Assembly: GCA_030407315.1 (NCBI GenBank)
Contig: JALQPE010001975.1
Coordinates: forward strand, 1 to 64,000
Source of the DNA: Asparagopsis taxiformis
Taxonomy: Eukaryota > Rhodophyta > Florideophyceae > Bonnemaisoniales > Bonnemaisoniaceae
Reading direction: 5' to 3'
DNA: 64,000 nucleotides
The notes beneath the pieces are model-generated. The model ran no database searches. It saw only the letters and a list, made by a program, of their open reading frames with translations, and was not told the DNA's origin. This document shows, one piece after another, positions 29,761 through 41,127 of this stretch. The position numbers and the translations under genes are program-made. How positions within the stretch are numbered: the stretch's first letter is position 1; every line of letters starts with the position of its first letter.

Positions 29761-31820
29761 ACAGCGCCTTTATCGTTCTAAATCCATTTTACAGTCATTT
29801 TCATCGCGACGCTTTTCCCAGTCGATGTCCTGATTTGATATATCCCGCCAATGCGCAGCGTTTATCACATACGACTGGTAGCCGTTCTCAAACAATAGTT
29901 CCAACTTCGACACGAACAGTGTCTACGCGACGTCGGTTGAAACGGGTCGATCGGCAAATGCTGCAAACTTATCTGTGCGCTCACGCAGCACCAAAGTTCT
30001 AGACGCCGTCGAGCTGAGAACTCATAACTACATTTTTTGCGGGACGCGTAAGCTAGTTCAACAACATTCGTCGGATTGGACTCGTCTGCAATGCGCCATG
30101 TTTTACTCCATTGACAGCATATTGTTGATGACGTTACCGAGTGAGCATTCAGGTGTTATGTGTTTGGTATCGATCGTTTATCGATCACGGTCGCACACGG
30201 TGTCACGGTTACCACTTCTGTGTTATGGAGCAGCCCGATGTAATGGAGTTCCGATTGTGTCGAAACACATGTTCGAAGGAGTAGACGAGAACGCTCCCCT
30301 GCTTCAAGCTGCAATTTGTTTCATCCCGACGTAACCACATCGGATGATTTGGAAGCTTGAAATCTGGAAAATAGAAGATGATGAATATTTCTTACACTGC
30401 ACCGCGGATGATCATTCACGGGCAGAAAACTGCCAAGCACTAACTATCAACCATCTACCAAACAACCTTCGATTCGAATTCGTCCCGCACAATTCCTTCA
30501 TGTCATGACGCACACACGAAAAGATGCGTTCAATTCAGGTCATCTCAGCCGGACGTATCGGCGCAGAGCGATTTGTTCAGCAGTTTCTTCGAGGACACGC
30601 GTATGGAACTGCTGATGGCGATATTCGACTGCAGTGTCACGTGTAAGGCGTATGCAAACTAGATATGCTTGCCAAATCTTCAAAGAGACGCACTGCCATG
30701 GCTATGACGCCAATTAACCAGGCCTCGCTCATGTCGCATTGTCTGGAATGCGTTCGACAAGCCGTTTGCAGGCGCATCTCTCTTCGTGACGTGTTTTCAA
30801 CGCGCGGTCAATCTCGCGTTGCGACTTGTGGGAGTCCGGGACTGCCTTACAGCAGGTAGGCTTCCGCATCGTCGTCTTCGATGTTCTCTCGGGCGCAGTT
30901 GCGTTTTGCGTCGTTATAGGTGCGGTGGGCGCCAATCAACGAAAGTTGGCGTTGAGAGGCAAAGGGCATCGATTGCAAATTTGGCGCGAGTTCGGCTATT
31001 TATCTGCCGGTGAACATTTTTATATCACGGTCAACAGTCAATGGGATTCTTTGAATTTATGACCAGTTATCCAATTGTCGATCACACTGCTGCTGCTCCA
31101 ATGTCGCTCGAACTGCCTCATGGCACTCACAACAGCGTCAATTACGCGTATGCAGGATTTGTATCTCTTCTCCTTTTCTGGTACTACTTCACCGTTACAG
31201 GCACCCTCGTTGTCTACCATGCCTGTAATCTCCTCATGATCCTATCCAACCCTTACATATGACGGAATTCCCTCCGCGCTAACCTACTCTGCGCGCACCG
31301 GAATTCTTGGCTCCGGCCGGCCTGAGCCGCCGCACCCAACCAATCCTATCCCACTGCTCATTAGTTCAATTCCAGTTCGCATGCTCATTTCTCAAACAAT
31401 TTGGTCGATCGTATCAACTTTCGTCGCCTACTTCGCTGGTGAGAAATCTTACTGCACCCTCTCTGTCCCTGTGGATGCCTATTCTTTCGGTGTCATTAGT
31501 CGGTAATTCTCCCAAGGCTACCCATTGTCATTGTGGATTCCCTTGCATGCGACTTGTATTCCACTCTCCATTGTTCACACAGGTGGGATACCCCTTGGCT
31601 TTGATACTATGACAGCAAAGCGCATGCAACGGGGGCGCTTTCATTATGCGTTGATGCAATTCCATTTCCCCAATTCATCATTATGATGGCCACTTTGTTC
31701 AGATTGGGCAGCATCTTCATTGGAGTGGAGAATATCATCACGTTTACGGACGACATGAAATTAAAGATGACTCCCTTTTTATAAATGGAATGAGAAGGAT
31801 TGAATCAATAGCATGGTGTT
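29761..31820. other. non-coding remainder of the inverted segment
   Basis: There is no clear gene. A minus-strand stretch at about 29770-30020 reads as a plausible protein remnant with one stop (pieces such as TDKFAAFADRPVS and INAAHWRDI), but I cannot assign it. The last four bases, 'tgtt', are the R3-right left flank and match 'aaca' left of R3-left in reverse complement. Confidence 0.45.
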
Positions 31821-32185
31821 TGTAGCCATTTGTGGCTTGAAGCAATACAAGCTACAAAATATTTGCAGAATGCAAATAACAGACAACTTGAACTACCGTT
31901 GAAATAATTAGATAGAATACTTCAGACATAGCACAAACGGATAGATAATGTTGATAACAATCAACATTGACTCCACAAACAACATTTAAGTGGAGATGAA
32001 ATGCCCTCTAATAGAGAGAGCCATCATCAGAGGAGACAATATCAGATCATCATCTGAAATGATCAACTTTGACCAGGATCAAGAACTCTGGTCATAGGCA
32101 AACATTAAACTAACTCTACAGTGTATCGAACATTGTCAAGAAAGTTCACAGGATATTGCGAAGAGAGGAACAAAGATTTGTTACA
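31821..32185 (+). repeat. R3-right 5' LTR
   Basis: 365 bp, TGTAGCC...TTGTTACA. It differs from its 3' partner at two noticed sites: 'catagcac' against 'cataacac', and 'aaagttcac' against 'aaaggtcac'. The first difference is also present between the LTRs of R3-left. Confidence 0.95.
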
Positions 32186-32428
32186 GATATATATCTGTTG
32201 ACTGGAACTTCTCAACATTTGACCCTTAACACTTGTTGAACTGTTCAGTTTGACATCACCAATCTGACGTTTCTTTCAAGACAAAAACCGTACCAGACAA
32301 CAGAACACTGTTGAGGATAAGGCATCAACATCCTCCGACAATCACCAAAAGGAAGGATTTCGAACAGACACACTGATCTGTCACGGCAGCATACAGGAAA
32401 AACGGAGCCACCTCCGATCACGCCAAAA

Positions 32429-33967
32429 ATGGCTGAAGCTACAAGAAGCAGGAACAAATCCACAAACAACCGGGCTCCTCTAATATTTGAGCCCATTGCG
32501 CATCCAAAACTAGAGAAAATCGACCCAGCCAACGCTGTCAGATTTCTCAGGGAAAGGCACCAATATGAACTAGAAATCGCATTGAGAGAAAGAGATGGAC
32601 AATCAATACAACCAGTTTCCATGCGATTATCACTCTGTCCGAGACTTCTAAAGTCCATGCACGGATTTGGATACTTCGACGACATAGCACCAAATGTGGA
32701 TCTCAGAAGAATCACTGGGGATCATATTAAGCAGTGCATACAGAAGATTGCTGGTCCAAGAAGCGAAGAGAAGATTTGCTCAAGGAGGATCAATCATGCA
32801 GTGTCAAGCCTAAAAATGGACACGACAATTGATGATGCCGGATGCAGAGTGTATCAACTAGCTGCCGACTTCGAAGACAAGATGGAGGAGATAGGATATA
32901 AGGATTTTCGTGAGAAAAACACAGAAATGGCTATCAAACTCATCACTCAGCGCTTTCATCCCCGGACTCTGCGCGAATACGTGACCGACGCATTCACATA
33001 CAACGAAGAACTGCGCGAGAATTGGAAGGAGTTTCTGGAATATGCATCCAAGAAGGCAGAAAGCATACAAGAAATGAGCGAACGAATTTCGAATTCCGAA
33101 ACAAACGCCAACCAAAAACACCACCAGTCGTCTAGCCGATCACAAAGGAGGAACAGTAACTCCAGAAGGAACCATAGAAAAAACAACTTCAACCGCGATT
33201 ACAAATCTCACGGAAGCAGCATGAATGGGAAGAATATGAACGAACTTCCAGCATGTTTGAATAAGAAATGTTCCATGAAACACTATCTACGAGACTGCAA
33301 GATGACACCAAAGGAAGAAAAACCCGGAATCATCCGTAAATGGAAAGAAGAGTGCAAGAATCGAGAAAGCTCAAACGCGACATCGGAAGGAAACTTGACT
33401 AGACATGTCAGAGGAATACAGGCAGAAGACAATTCAATGATTGACACAGTGTTTGCAGGAATTGAGCGCAGACCAACCTGCGCGGACATCGGCAGCTGTA
33501 TCAATCTAATGCCACCTGATCTCTTCCACATTCTCCGCTCCGGAAATGCAAATATGCAGATACAGCGACTAGACGTGCCACGCAAATTCGAAATGGCAGT
33601 CAAGGAAGACTCCAATGGGCAAAACGTATTTGTCGAATGCGACAACATGGTCACATTGGACATTCAGATAATCGTCAGACACGCGACAACACTCACCATT
33701 CGAAATGTCACTTGGTATGTCTCAACACAAAATGCAAGCGATCCACTGCTGAGCAGAGGACTACTGGCGGCACTCGGCCTGGACGCCAAGAAAGCCCTGG
33801 CAGCAGCGTGCGACAAATACAATGGATCGGTAGATGCGAATGAATTGCATCCTGATGACAACCATGTTAGTGGAAGCATTGCAAGACTCCTGTCCGAAAA
33901 TGGCGTATATCATTGCGACAGAGGGACAACGGATGAAAGTGAGATTGATAACTCCATATACCTCTAA
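32429..33967 (+). CDS. gag: R3-right Gag-protease (512 aa)
   Basis: Starts at the ATG at 32429, 243 bp after the 5' LTR. The N-terminal 230 residues are a helical capsid-like region. A Ser/Asn/Arg-rich stretch follows, then a zinc knuckle of form CX4CX3HX4C (CLNKKCSMKHYLRDC, residues about 275-290), slightly different from the usual CX2CX4HX4C. A retroviral-type aspartic protease follows in the same frame: its catalytic loop at about residue 353 reads CADIGSCINL, with Ile between Asp and Gly where Thr or Ser is usual. The protease therefore belongs to the Gag frame and not to pol, unlike element 1. The stop codon is at 33965-33967. Pol is in the -1 frame and the overlap is only about 16 nt; I see no canonical slippery heptamer there. 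Confidence 0.9.
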   Translation: MAEATRSRNKSTNNRAPLIFEPIAHPKLEKIDPANAVRFLRERHQYELEIALRERDGQSIQPVSMRLSLCPRLLKSMHGFGYFDDIAPNVDLRRITGDHIKQCIQKIAGPRSEEKICSRRINHAVSSLKMDTTIDDAGCRVYQLAADFEDKMEEIGYKDFREKNTEMAIKLITQRFHPRTLREYVTDAFTYNEELRENWKEFLEYASKKAESIQEMSERISNSETNANQKHHQSSSRSQRRNSNSRRNHRKNNFNRDYKSHGSSMNGKNMNELPACLNKKCSMKHYLRDCKMTPKEEKPGIIRKWKEECKNRESSNATSEGNLTRHVRGIQAEDNSMIDTVFAGIERRPTCADIGSCINLMPPDLFHILRSGNANMQIQRLDVPRKFEMAVKEDSNGQNVFVECDNMVTLDIQIIVRHATTLTIRNVTWYVSTQNASDPLLSRGLLAALGLDAKKALAAACDKYNGSVDANELHPDDNHVSGSIARLLSENGVYHCDRGTTDESEIDNSIYL

Positions 33968-34014
33968 CTTGGGCAAGACAAGGAAGAGGATATCAAAATG
34001 GCACTGGAAAACTG

Positions 34015-37000
34015 GTGATAAAGTCAAGTGACAACGGTCTTTCTCATACAGGCAATAAGCACATGCGGGAAACGCTGCGCGAGTATAGAGATGTATTCAG
34101 GATCAGACTAGGAAACGACCCACCAGCAGACGTGGAACCAATGAAGGTGCAGATCACCTCAGATGCCACACCAATTCTCACACGAACTAGGAGATACAGT
34201 CCTGAACAACGGAAATACCTCACTGCCTTCCTGAATCGTGCACAGAGCTACGGATTTATCAAGCCTAACTACAACGCCACATGGGCTGCTGCACCACTAC
34301 TGGTACTAAAACCAAAGTCGAAGAAATATCGCATCGCATTCGACTATAGACCTGTCAATGCTGCCACTCTGGCAGTCGGATGGCCCATGCCACATATCGA
34401 CAGCGAGTGCGCCGACTTTGCAGGTAGCAAACATTTTGCCTCGATTGACTTCTGCTCGGGATATTGGCAATTACCCCTCGATGAAGGAAGCATGGACGTA
34501 CTAAGCTTCACTACCCACGAAGGTATATTTGCTCCAACTCGCTCACCACAAGGCGCAAAAAACTCCGCTTCCAACTTTCAATCAAGAGTTGAACCATGCT
34601 TTGCATCACTAAGAAATAATGTCAAAGCCTGGCAAGACGATTTTATCTTACATCATAGCACGGAACATGGCCTACTCGAGACACTACGAGAATTTCTACA
34701 AATATGCCGTCAACGAAACCTTAAAGTTTCTGCCACAAAATGCGAGCTATACAGCACATCTATCAAATGGTGTGGAAGAATAATCGACGCCGCAGGAGTT
34801 CAGTTTGATCCAAAGAACTTGAATGGACTACAGAACATCACTACACCGGAGAACGCTGGAGAACTATCACAGTTCATCCACTGCTTACAATGGATGTCCT
34901 ATTCTATACCGGACTTTGCTAACCGGATAGAACCACTCAAACAAATTATCGAAGATGCATACAAATTAGCTGGTAAGCGCACCCGAAAGTCTATTGCAAG
35001 CATACCTCTCGCTAGACTGTCATGGGGCCGCATACACGTGAACGCATTCACTTCATTACATAACAGTCTTCGCGACTCAGTCAAACTTGCTCATCCTCAT
35101 CCAAAAAAACAGACGTGCATATACACGGACGCGTCTGATACTCACTGGGCTGCTGTTGTCACACAATGTGACGCAGACGAACTTCAAAAACCCACCATGT
35201 CGCAACGACACCAACCACTCGCATTCATCAGCTCAGCTTTCAGGAACAACGAACTGCATTGGACCACTTTCGAAAAGGAAGGATTTGCAGTTTACCAAGT
35301 CTTCAAAAAACTCGACTATCTATTGGTTGGACAACATGACACACACATCTACACAGACCACCGAAACCTCTTATTCATATTCAATCCGCTATCAATAGAG
35401 CCGACAATTGGCAGACACATTGTCAATAAGGTTCAAAGATGGGCACTCTATCTGTCAAGATTTCAATACACCATCGAGCACATAGCAGGAAACGAAAACG
35501 TCATGGCAGACATCATGACTAGATGGCTTGTTGGATACAGGAAGAAGCGCACTTCCGCAATACGCTCCATACGAGAAACATTGAAAAGCATGGACATTGT
35601 GGAATCACCATTCAAGGAAACATTCACCTGGCCTGACATCTCAACTATTCGTAAATCACAAATACACCACAAAGAACATGCACCACAACATGTTCACGCA
35701 GACAACGATGGAATGATGAATATAAGAAAGAAATTATGGATTCCTGACGATGACATTGAATTGCAGATGAAACTACTTGTCATTTCACACTGCGGTACTG
35801 GAGGTCACAGAGGTGCTGCTGCCACCGAGAGCACACTCAAAGAACAGTACTTTTGGAATAACATGACCAATGACACCAAGGTATTTGTACAAAACTGTGT
35901 ACATTGCATCCTATCAAGAAACGGTGAAAGAGTTCCCAGACCACTAGGACATAGCATACTGGCAAAAATACCGAATCACGTCCTGCACTTTGACTACCTC
36001 TACATGGGAAGAGGAATAGATGAATTGAAGTACATTTTAATATTGAAGGACAATCTATCAAGCTACGTCTGGCTTTGCCCTGCAAAAGTAGCTGAGGCTG
36101 AACACGTTGCTGAACAAACCCTGTCGTGGATAAAGACATTCTCAACGATGGATGTATTTGTATCCGACAGAGGTTCCCACTTCAAGAACAAGGTCATACG
36201 ACATTTGACCAGAGAATATCGTATCAAGCATCATTTCACTACTGCATACTCCCCATGGAGTAACGGTTCTGTGGAGAGATGTTGCAAAGAAGTATTACGA
36301 GCAGCATCTGCACTGCTTTCCGAATTACGTCTCGCACCTCAAGACTGGCCGACGATTGTACACATCATACAACGTGTCATGAACGAATCTCCACTGCAAA
36401 GACTCGGAAGAAGAGAGGACGGAACATACAGATCCCCTCTGGAAGTCATGACAGGGACAAAACCAAACAGAGGAACAATTGGTTATATAAAAGATACAGG
36501 AGACGGAATGACATACACTCGCTGCAGACAAGTTGTCAACATTGACGAGCTGCAAAGATGTATCGACAAGATGCACCAAGATGTGGAAAAACTTGTCAGA
36601 GGAAACAGGGAACGGCATATCATAGAACATAACAAGCAAACGAAACTTGTTACACCCACATTTACTACTGGAGACTTTGTTTTAGTGCATCGAGCACAGA
36701 AGAAAGGTCATAAGCTATCTTTCAAATGGCAAGGACCACAAAGGATCACCAAAATAATTAGCGATTGGGTATATGAAGTAACAAGCCTCATCGATAACAA
36801 AACACAGCGAGTACACGCTGTAAGGCTCATGCTATACAGAAATGAGATGGATGGTGTTGATGCATCACCAGACCTCATACGACATGCGTCACATACAGAG
36901 GCAGAATATGAGGACATAAAACATCTCAAGGACGTGAGGAAGAGAATGGGAAGATTCTACATTTATGTTGAATGGGATCGACTACCTGATCAAAAAGATC

Positions 37001-37122
37001 ACACATGGGAGCCACTACAGAACATACATCAAGACGTTCCTGAAATATTGAAGACATTCCTATCAAAACATAGGACGAAGACCGCCAAAGAAGCCATCAG
37101 ACAACTTGATCAAAGCAAATGA
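34015..37122 (+). CDS. pol: R3-right Pol: RT, RNase H, integrase, chromodomain (about 1,035 aa)
   Basis: The frame is open from about 33952; the nominal first codon is GTG, and the first ATG is at 34063, still upstream of the RT core. RT is recognisable from residue ~30 (FDYRPVN; FCSGYWQLPL), with the catalytic box at ~205 reading WQDDF instead of the common Y[LV]DD. RNase H has CIYTDAS near 367 and YTDHRNL. The integrase has an HHCC finger at about 589-630, acidic residues in FDYLYMG (~658) and VSDRGSHF (~716), and Glu in NGSVERC (~749). A C-terminal chromodomain lies at about 967-1015 (FYIYVEWDRLP, then TWEPLQNI), which can target integration to chromatin marks. RT before integrase identifies Ty3/gypsy. 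It is intact and nearly identical to the inverted copy, consistent with recent activity or homogenisation. Confidence 0.93.
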   Translation: MIKSSDNGLSHTGNKHMRETLREYRDVFRIRLGNDPPADVEPMKVQITSDATPILTRTRRYSPEQRKYLTAFLNRAQSYGFIKPNYNATWAAAPLLVLKPKSKKYRIAFDYRPVNAATLAVGWPMPHIDSECADFAGSKHFASIDFCSGYWQLPLDEGSMDVLSFTTHEGIFAPTRSPQGAKNSASNFQSRVEPCFASLRNNVKAWQDDFILHHSTEHGLLETLREFLQICRQRNLKVSATKCELYSTSIKWCGRIIDAAGVQFDPKNLNGLQNITTPENAGELSQFIHCLQWMSYSIPDFANRIEPLKQIIEDAYKLAGKRTRKSIASIPLARLSWGRIHVNAFTSLHNSLRDSVKLAHPHPKKQTCIYTDASDTHWAAVVTQCDADELQKPTMSQRHQPLAFISSAFRNNELHWTTFEKEGFAVYQVFKKLDYLLVGQHDTHIYTDHRNLLFIFNPLSIEPTIGRHIVNKVQRWALYLSRFQYTIEHIAGNENVMADIMTRWLVGYRKKRTSAIRSIRETLKSMDIVESPFKETFTWPDISTIRKSQIHHKEHAPQHVHADNDGMMNIRKKLWIPDDDIELQMKLLVISHCGTGGHRGAAATESTLKEQYFWNNMTNDTKVFVQNCVHCILSRNGERVPRPLGHSILAKIPNHVLHFDYLYMGRGIDELKYILILKDNLSSYVWLCPAKVAEAEHVAEQTLSWIKTFSTMDVFVSDRGSHFKNKVIRHLTREYRIKHHFTTAYSPWSNGSVERCCKEVLRAASALLSELRLAPQDWPTIVHIIQRVMNESPLQRLGRREDGTYRSPLEVMTGTKPNRGTIGYIKDTGDGMTYTRCRQVVNIDELQRCIDKMHQDVEKLVRGNRERHIIEHNKQTKLVTPTFTTGDFVLVHRAQKKGHKLSFKWQGPQRITKIISDWVYEVTSLIDNKTQRVHAVRLMLYRNEMDGVDASPDLIRHASHTEAEYEDIKHLKDVRKRMGRFYIYVEWDRLPDQKDHTWEPLQNIHQDVPEILKTFLSKHRTKTAKEAIRQLDQSK

Positions 37123-37155
37123 CATAATGATACTCTGTTCCAGAGCATGGGGCGG

Positions 37156-37520
37156 TGTAGCCATTTGTGGCTTGAAGCAATACAAGCTACAAAATATTTG
37201 CAGAATGCAAATAACAGACAACTTGAACTACCGTTGAAATAATTAGATAGAATACTTCAGACATAACACAAACGGATAGATAATGTTGATAACAATCAAC
37301 ATTGACTCCACAAACAACATTTAAGTGGAGATGAAATGCCCTCTAATAGAGAGAGCCATCATCAGAGGAGACAATATCAGATCATCATCTGAAATGATCA
37401 ACTTTGACCAGGATCAAGAACTCTGGTCATAGGCAAACATTAAACTAACTCTACAGTGTATCGAACATTGTCAAGAAAGGTCACAGGATATTGCGAAGAG
37501 AGGAACAAAGATTTGTTACA
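37156..37520 (+). repeat. R3-right 3' LTR
   Basis: 365 bp, preceded by the polypurine tract 'agcatggggcgg' (37144-37155). Its right edge touches 'agac' at 37521, where element 2 pol resumes on the minus strand. Confidence 0.95.
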
Positions 37521-40500
37521 AGACGCGTTTGGAACCTGTGCCGGTATTGTTTTGTACCTAGATTTTCAGAAAGAGACGGAGTGTTTTCAAGAGACAAATG
37601 ACCTGGTGGTCGTGATAGTACCAACTCGAACGGTGCCACCCCAGTGATTCGATGGACTTGGCAGTTATATCCGTACGTGACTGCATCACTGAATTGGTCC
37701 CAATCAGTGGCATCCTCGCAAACGTATCGGCGAAGGGCGGACAGTATTGTGCGGTTAAATCGCTCCGCTTGGCCGTTTGTTTGGGGGTGGTATGCGGAAG
37801 TGTAAAGATTGCGGACACCAAGGATATTGCATATTGTGGAAAAGTATTTCGATGTAAATTGGCCACCGTTGTCGGATAGTAGGTAGACGGGGGGGCCGTA
37901 CACAAACACCCAGTTTCTGCAAAAAGCAGTGGCAACGTTGAATGTTGTAACAGTTTTGAGCGGTACAGTCTTGGTTAGTTTCGAAAAACGGTCAGTGATG
38001 ACCAATAAGTATTTGTTGCCTGCCGGGGTTGGTCTAAGAGGCCCCAAAATATCAATAGCGACAAATTCGAGAGGGGCGGCTGCGGGAAAAAGCTTAAGGA
38101 AGGATGCGTGCTTGCGGAGGTTAATGCGCTCTTTGGCACATTCAGGACATCCTCTTACTGTGGCATGCACGTCCATTGCCATCGATGGCCAATAATATTG
38201 CCGGCGCAAGGTCGAAAACATGCGAGTTCCACCTGGGTGTCCACTCATGCGGGGGAAGTGAGCTAAAAACAAAACACGGGATCTTAAATCTTCAGGTACC
38301 ACGATCTGTTCGGACTTGTCAACTGGTGACGTACGTACAAGTAGTCCACGTTTGTCTAGCTTGAAGGGACAGGTAACCCCTTTGTCTATAAGAGCCATTT
38401 TTTCACGGCAATACTTGTCAGAGTGTTGAGCATCCACGAAAGTGGTGATCGAAATTGGGGTTACTTCAGGTGATTCCACCGTAAGGATATGTTCCACAAC
38501 CAATTCATCCAGTAAGTCCAATTCAATTCCATCCCAAGTATCATCAGCATCTATGGCGGGAATAGTCAGGGAATTTTGGGTTTTTGTGGTCGCTATCGAG
38601 TCGTCAGTGATAATGAAGCATGGTATCTCCATATCGACTTTAGGGCTCGATTCACCGTAAGTAGGCAAGCGACTTATGCAGTCGGCGATGGTATTAGATG
38701 CTCCTTTGCGGTATTGCACAGTAAAGTCGAATTCGAGCAATCTCAGTCGCCAACGTGCCAAGCGCCCACTTGCGTCCGACAAGTTCATCATCCACTTGAG
38801 AGCCTGATGGTCGGTGAACACCTCGAAGTGCGTTCCCTGTAGGTACGGGCGTAGCATATGAACTTCCCAAACAACAGCAAGACATTCTTTCTCGCCCACA
38901 GAGTAGTTTTTCTCAGCTGGCGTCAACGATCGGCTCCAAAAGCCGATGGGATAGCGCTTACCATCTTCCGGGTGAGTCTGCAACAAGCAGCACCCGATTT
39001 GGTATTCACAGGCGTCTGTGTCGACAGAGAAGGGGAGATCGGCTCGAGGGAGACGGAGGATGGGAGGGGAGATAAGAGCGGCTTTGAGGTTAGAGAATGC
39101 TTCCCTCTGCTCGCTTGTGAATGGATTCAATGTCGGGCCGATGCCCTGGCGTACTAGTGCGAACAGCGGTGCCGCAACGCGAGCAAAGTTCGGTACAAAT
39201 CGGCGATAGACATTGCATAGTCCAAGAAACGACCGTAGATGCGTCTGTGTGGTCGGCTCGTGAAACCCCGAGATTGCGTCCGTATTCTTGGTAGCAACTT
39301 CAAGGAGGCCGGGGCGGATAACATGGCCTAAATAGTCTACACTTTCCCTGAAGAAGTTGCATTTGCGTAACTTCAACGACAAACCAGCTCCGCGCAATAC
39401 GCTCAGGACCTCGTCGACGTGTCGAATGTGCTCTTCAGTAGATTTAGAGAATATGATGATGTCGTCTAGATAGACTAGACAGGTTCTCCAGCGGTAGCCC
39501 GCCAATAAAATGTCAATTGTCCGCTGAAAAGTTGCTGGTGTATTGCATAACCCAAACGGCATGCGACAGAATCGATAGGTTCCGCAGTGGCAAGTAAAGG
39601 TTGTCTTGTCACGATCCTCCTCGGCGACGCGGAGCTGCCAATAACCCGCGTTGCAGTCCAGAGTGGTAAGCCAGCGTGCATCTCCAAGCTAGTCTAAACA
39701 CTCGTCCATTCGCGGCAATGGGTAAGTGTCTTTGACTGTAATATTGTTCAATTTCCTGTAATCCACGCAAAAACGAAGCGATCCGTCCTGTTTCGGCACC
39801 AGAACCACTGGCGATGCCCATTCTGATGAAGCGGGCTCAATAACACCGCTTTGAAGCATATCCTGAACTTGTTTCCGTTCGGCCTCTCGTGCTCTCGGAC
39901 CTGACCTGTACGGTTGACAATAAACAGGCTCTGATCCTTCTTTTAGTTTGATGCGGTGCTCAGTGACACTTATTTCGCCAAGCTGTCCCTGCCACATATC
40001 CGAATATTGATCTAGCATCTCTCGTACTTTTGACTGTATATCGGCGGGCAAATGTGATAAGTCAATGGCATAGACAGTGGATGGAGGATTATCGTTCGAC
40101 TCGGCTTGTTCAGTTGATTTTTCTGGAAAAGGCTTGCCTGAGAGTGAGGAAACCGAGGTATGGTGATTGAGAGTAAGTACCACATCTGTAGCTTGTTGAT
40201 TTCGTAAATGTTGCGAAAAATCAGTCTCCATCCTTGTTGGGGTGGTGGTACGCTCTGTGCAACTTCCACTTGTACTAATATCAGCTTGTGTGGCCGGAGA
40301 TACGCTCGGTTCATCATTCTCTGTTAGGTTGACGGTGATAATGGTTGCCGGTGCCGGTATTGCGGATCCAATGACTTGGCCTTTCGCAAGCTTTTGCGGA
40401 CTGGCAGCGAAGTTTGCCACTCGTACTACACAGGCGACATTTTTTTGCATATGGATTACGCCATTGCTCAGCGCTATTTGGTATTTTGAAAATAGGTGGG

Positions 40501-41127
40501 GATTGGTCTCCATGAAGTGGAGACCCGTGACATCAGTTTGCACCAATACATTGACTTCCGTGTGGCTAGGCAACGTTATACTTGCAGCCACACGGATTTT
40601 TCCACTCGGCATCGCAGTTTTACGCATCAGTGGCGGCTGTGTACATGAATTCCGGGTCGGCGTGTGGAGGGCGCTCTTCCGTGTAATTTTTGCGAGGTCT
40701 CCGTTGACAAGGAGTACCCGCTGGTTTTGGGTTGAATAGATTCGACGTGCTCGTCCATATAGGTGGCGCCAAGAATGACATCAGCACCTAGTTTCTCCAC
40801 CACCACAAACGGCTGGCGCACGGTATACTTAGCGATAGTTACCGTTAGATAAATTATCCCCAACGTTTTTAGCCTGTGATTAGAAGCGCTGGATAGATTG
40901 ACGATGCGTCTCGTTTTGTTGATTTTTGGTTTGGCATCAGCAGGTAATAAATCGGCACGAATTAGGTTCGGGCCGGCTCCTGTGTCAAACACTGTGAGTC
41001 GGTCGATCTGTGTTTTTGCTGATAATCCAATTTTTGCGGTCACTTTATAGTTCCAGGCGGACAGATAGCACACATTGCTTTGCTCGTAGCTTTCCAAAGA
41101 TGTGTTGGGAGGTAGGCCATACGGCAA
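37521..41127 (-). pseudogene. pol: element 2 Pol (protease, RT, RNase H, integrase), broken
   Basis: The protease frame (41127-40627) has an intact DTGAG loop. It ends at a TGA that overlaps an ATG (TGATG, 40625-40629), where the frame changes. The next frame (40627-39689) covers the linker and RT fingers (VDYRKLNN) and ends at an in-frame TAG at 39689-39691; element 1 has Ser at the aligned position (MEDCLDSLGDA). Beyond the TAG the same frame continues through RT (YLDD near 39470), RNase H (VDTDACEYQIG), the integrase HHCC finger and the catalytic DNGGQF and NGQAERFNR segments, up to the R3-right LTR. The last residues of the frame as read come from the R3 LTR. RT/IN motifs are otherwise well kept, so decay is modest. 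Confidence 0.88.

Larger units (their letters stand above)
31821..37520 (+). mobile_element. R3-right: full-length Ty3/gypsy LTR retrotransposon (5,700 bp)
   Basis: Inverted twin of R3-left, inserted in the integrase region of element 2. The order is 365-bp LTR, gag-protease, RT-RNase H-integrase-chromodomain, polypurine tract, 365-bp LTR. All frames are open. Flanks are 'tgtt' (left) and 'agac' (right). The pair forms 5.7-kb inverted arms around a 3.28-kb spacer. Confidence 0.95.

Noticed and set aside
29770..30020. Cytochrome P450 fragment
   Set aside because: A few words (FADRP, AHWRDI) are suggestive, but there is no haem-binding motif and the rest does not fit, so it is left unassigned.
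29255..31820. 3' LTR of element 2
   Set aside because: I looked for its expected start (TGTAGTATA) and end in the flipped segment and did not find it.
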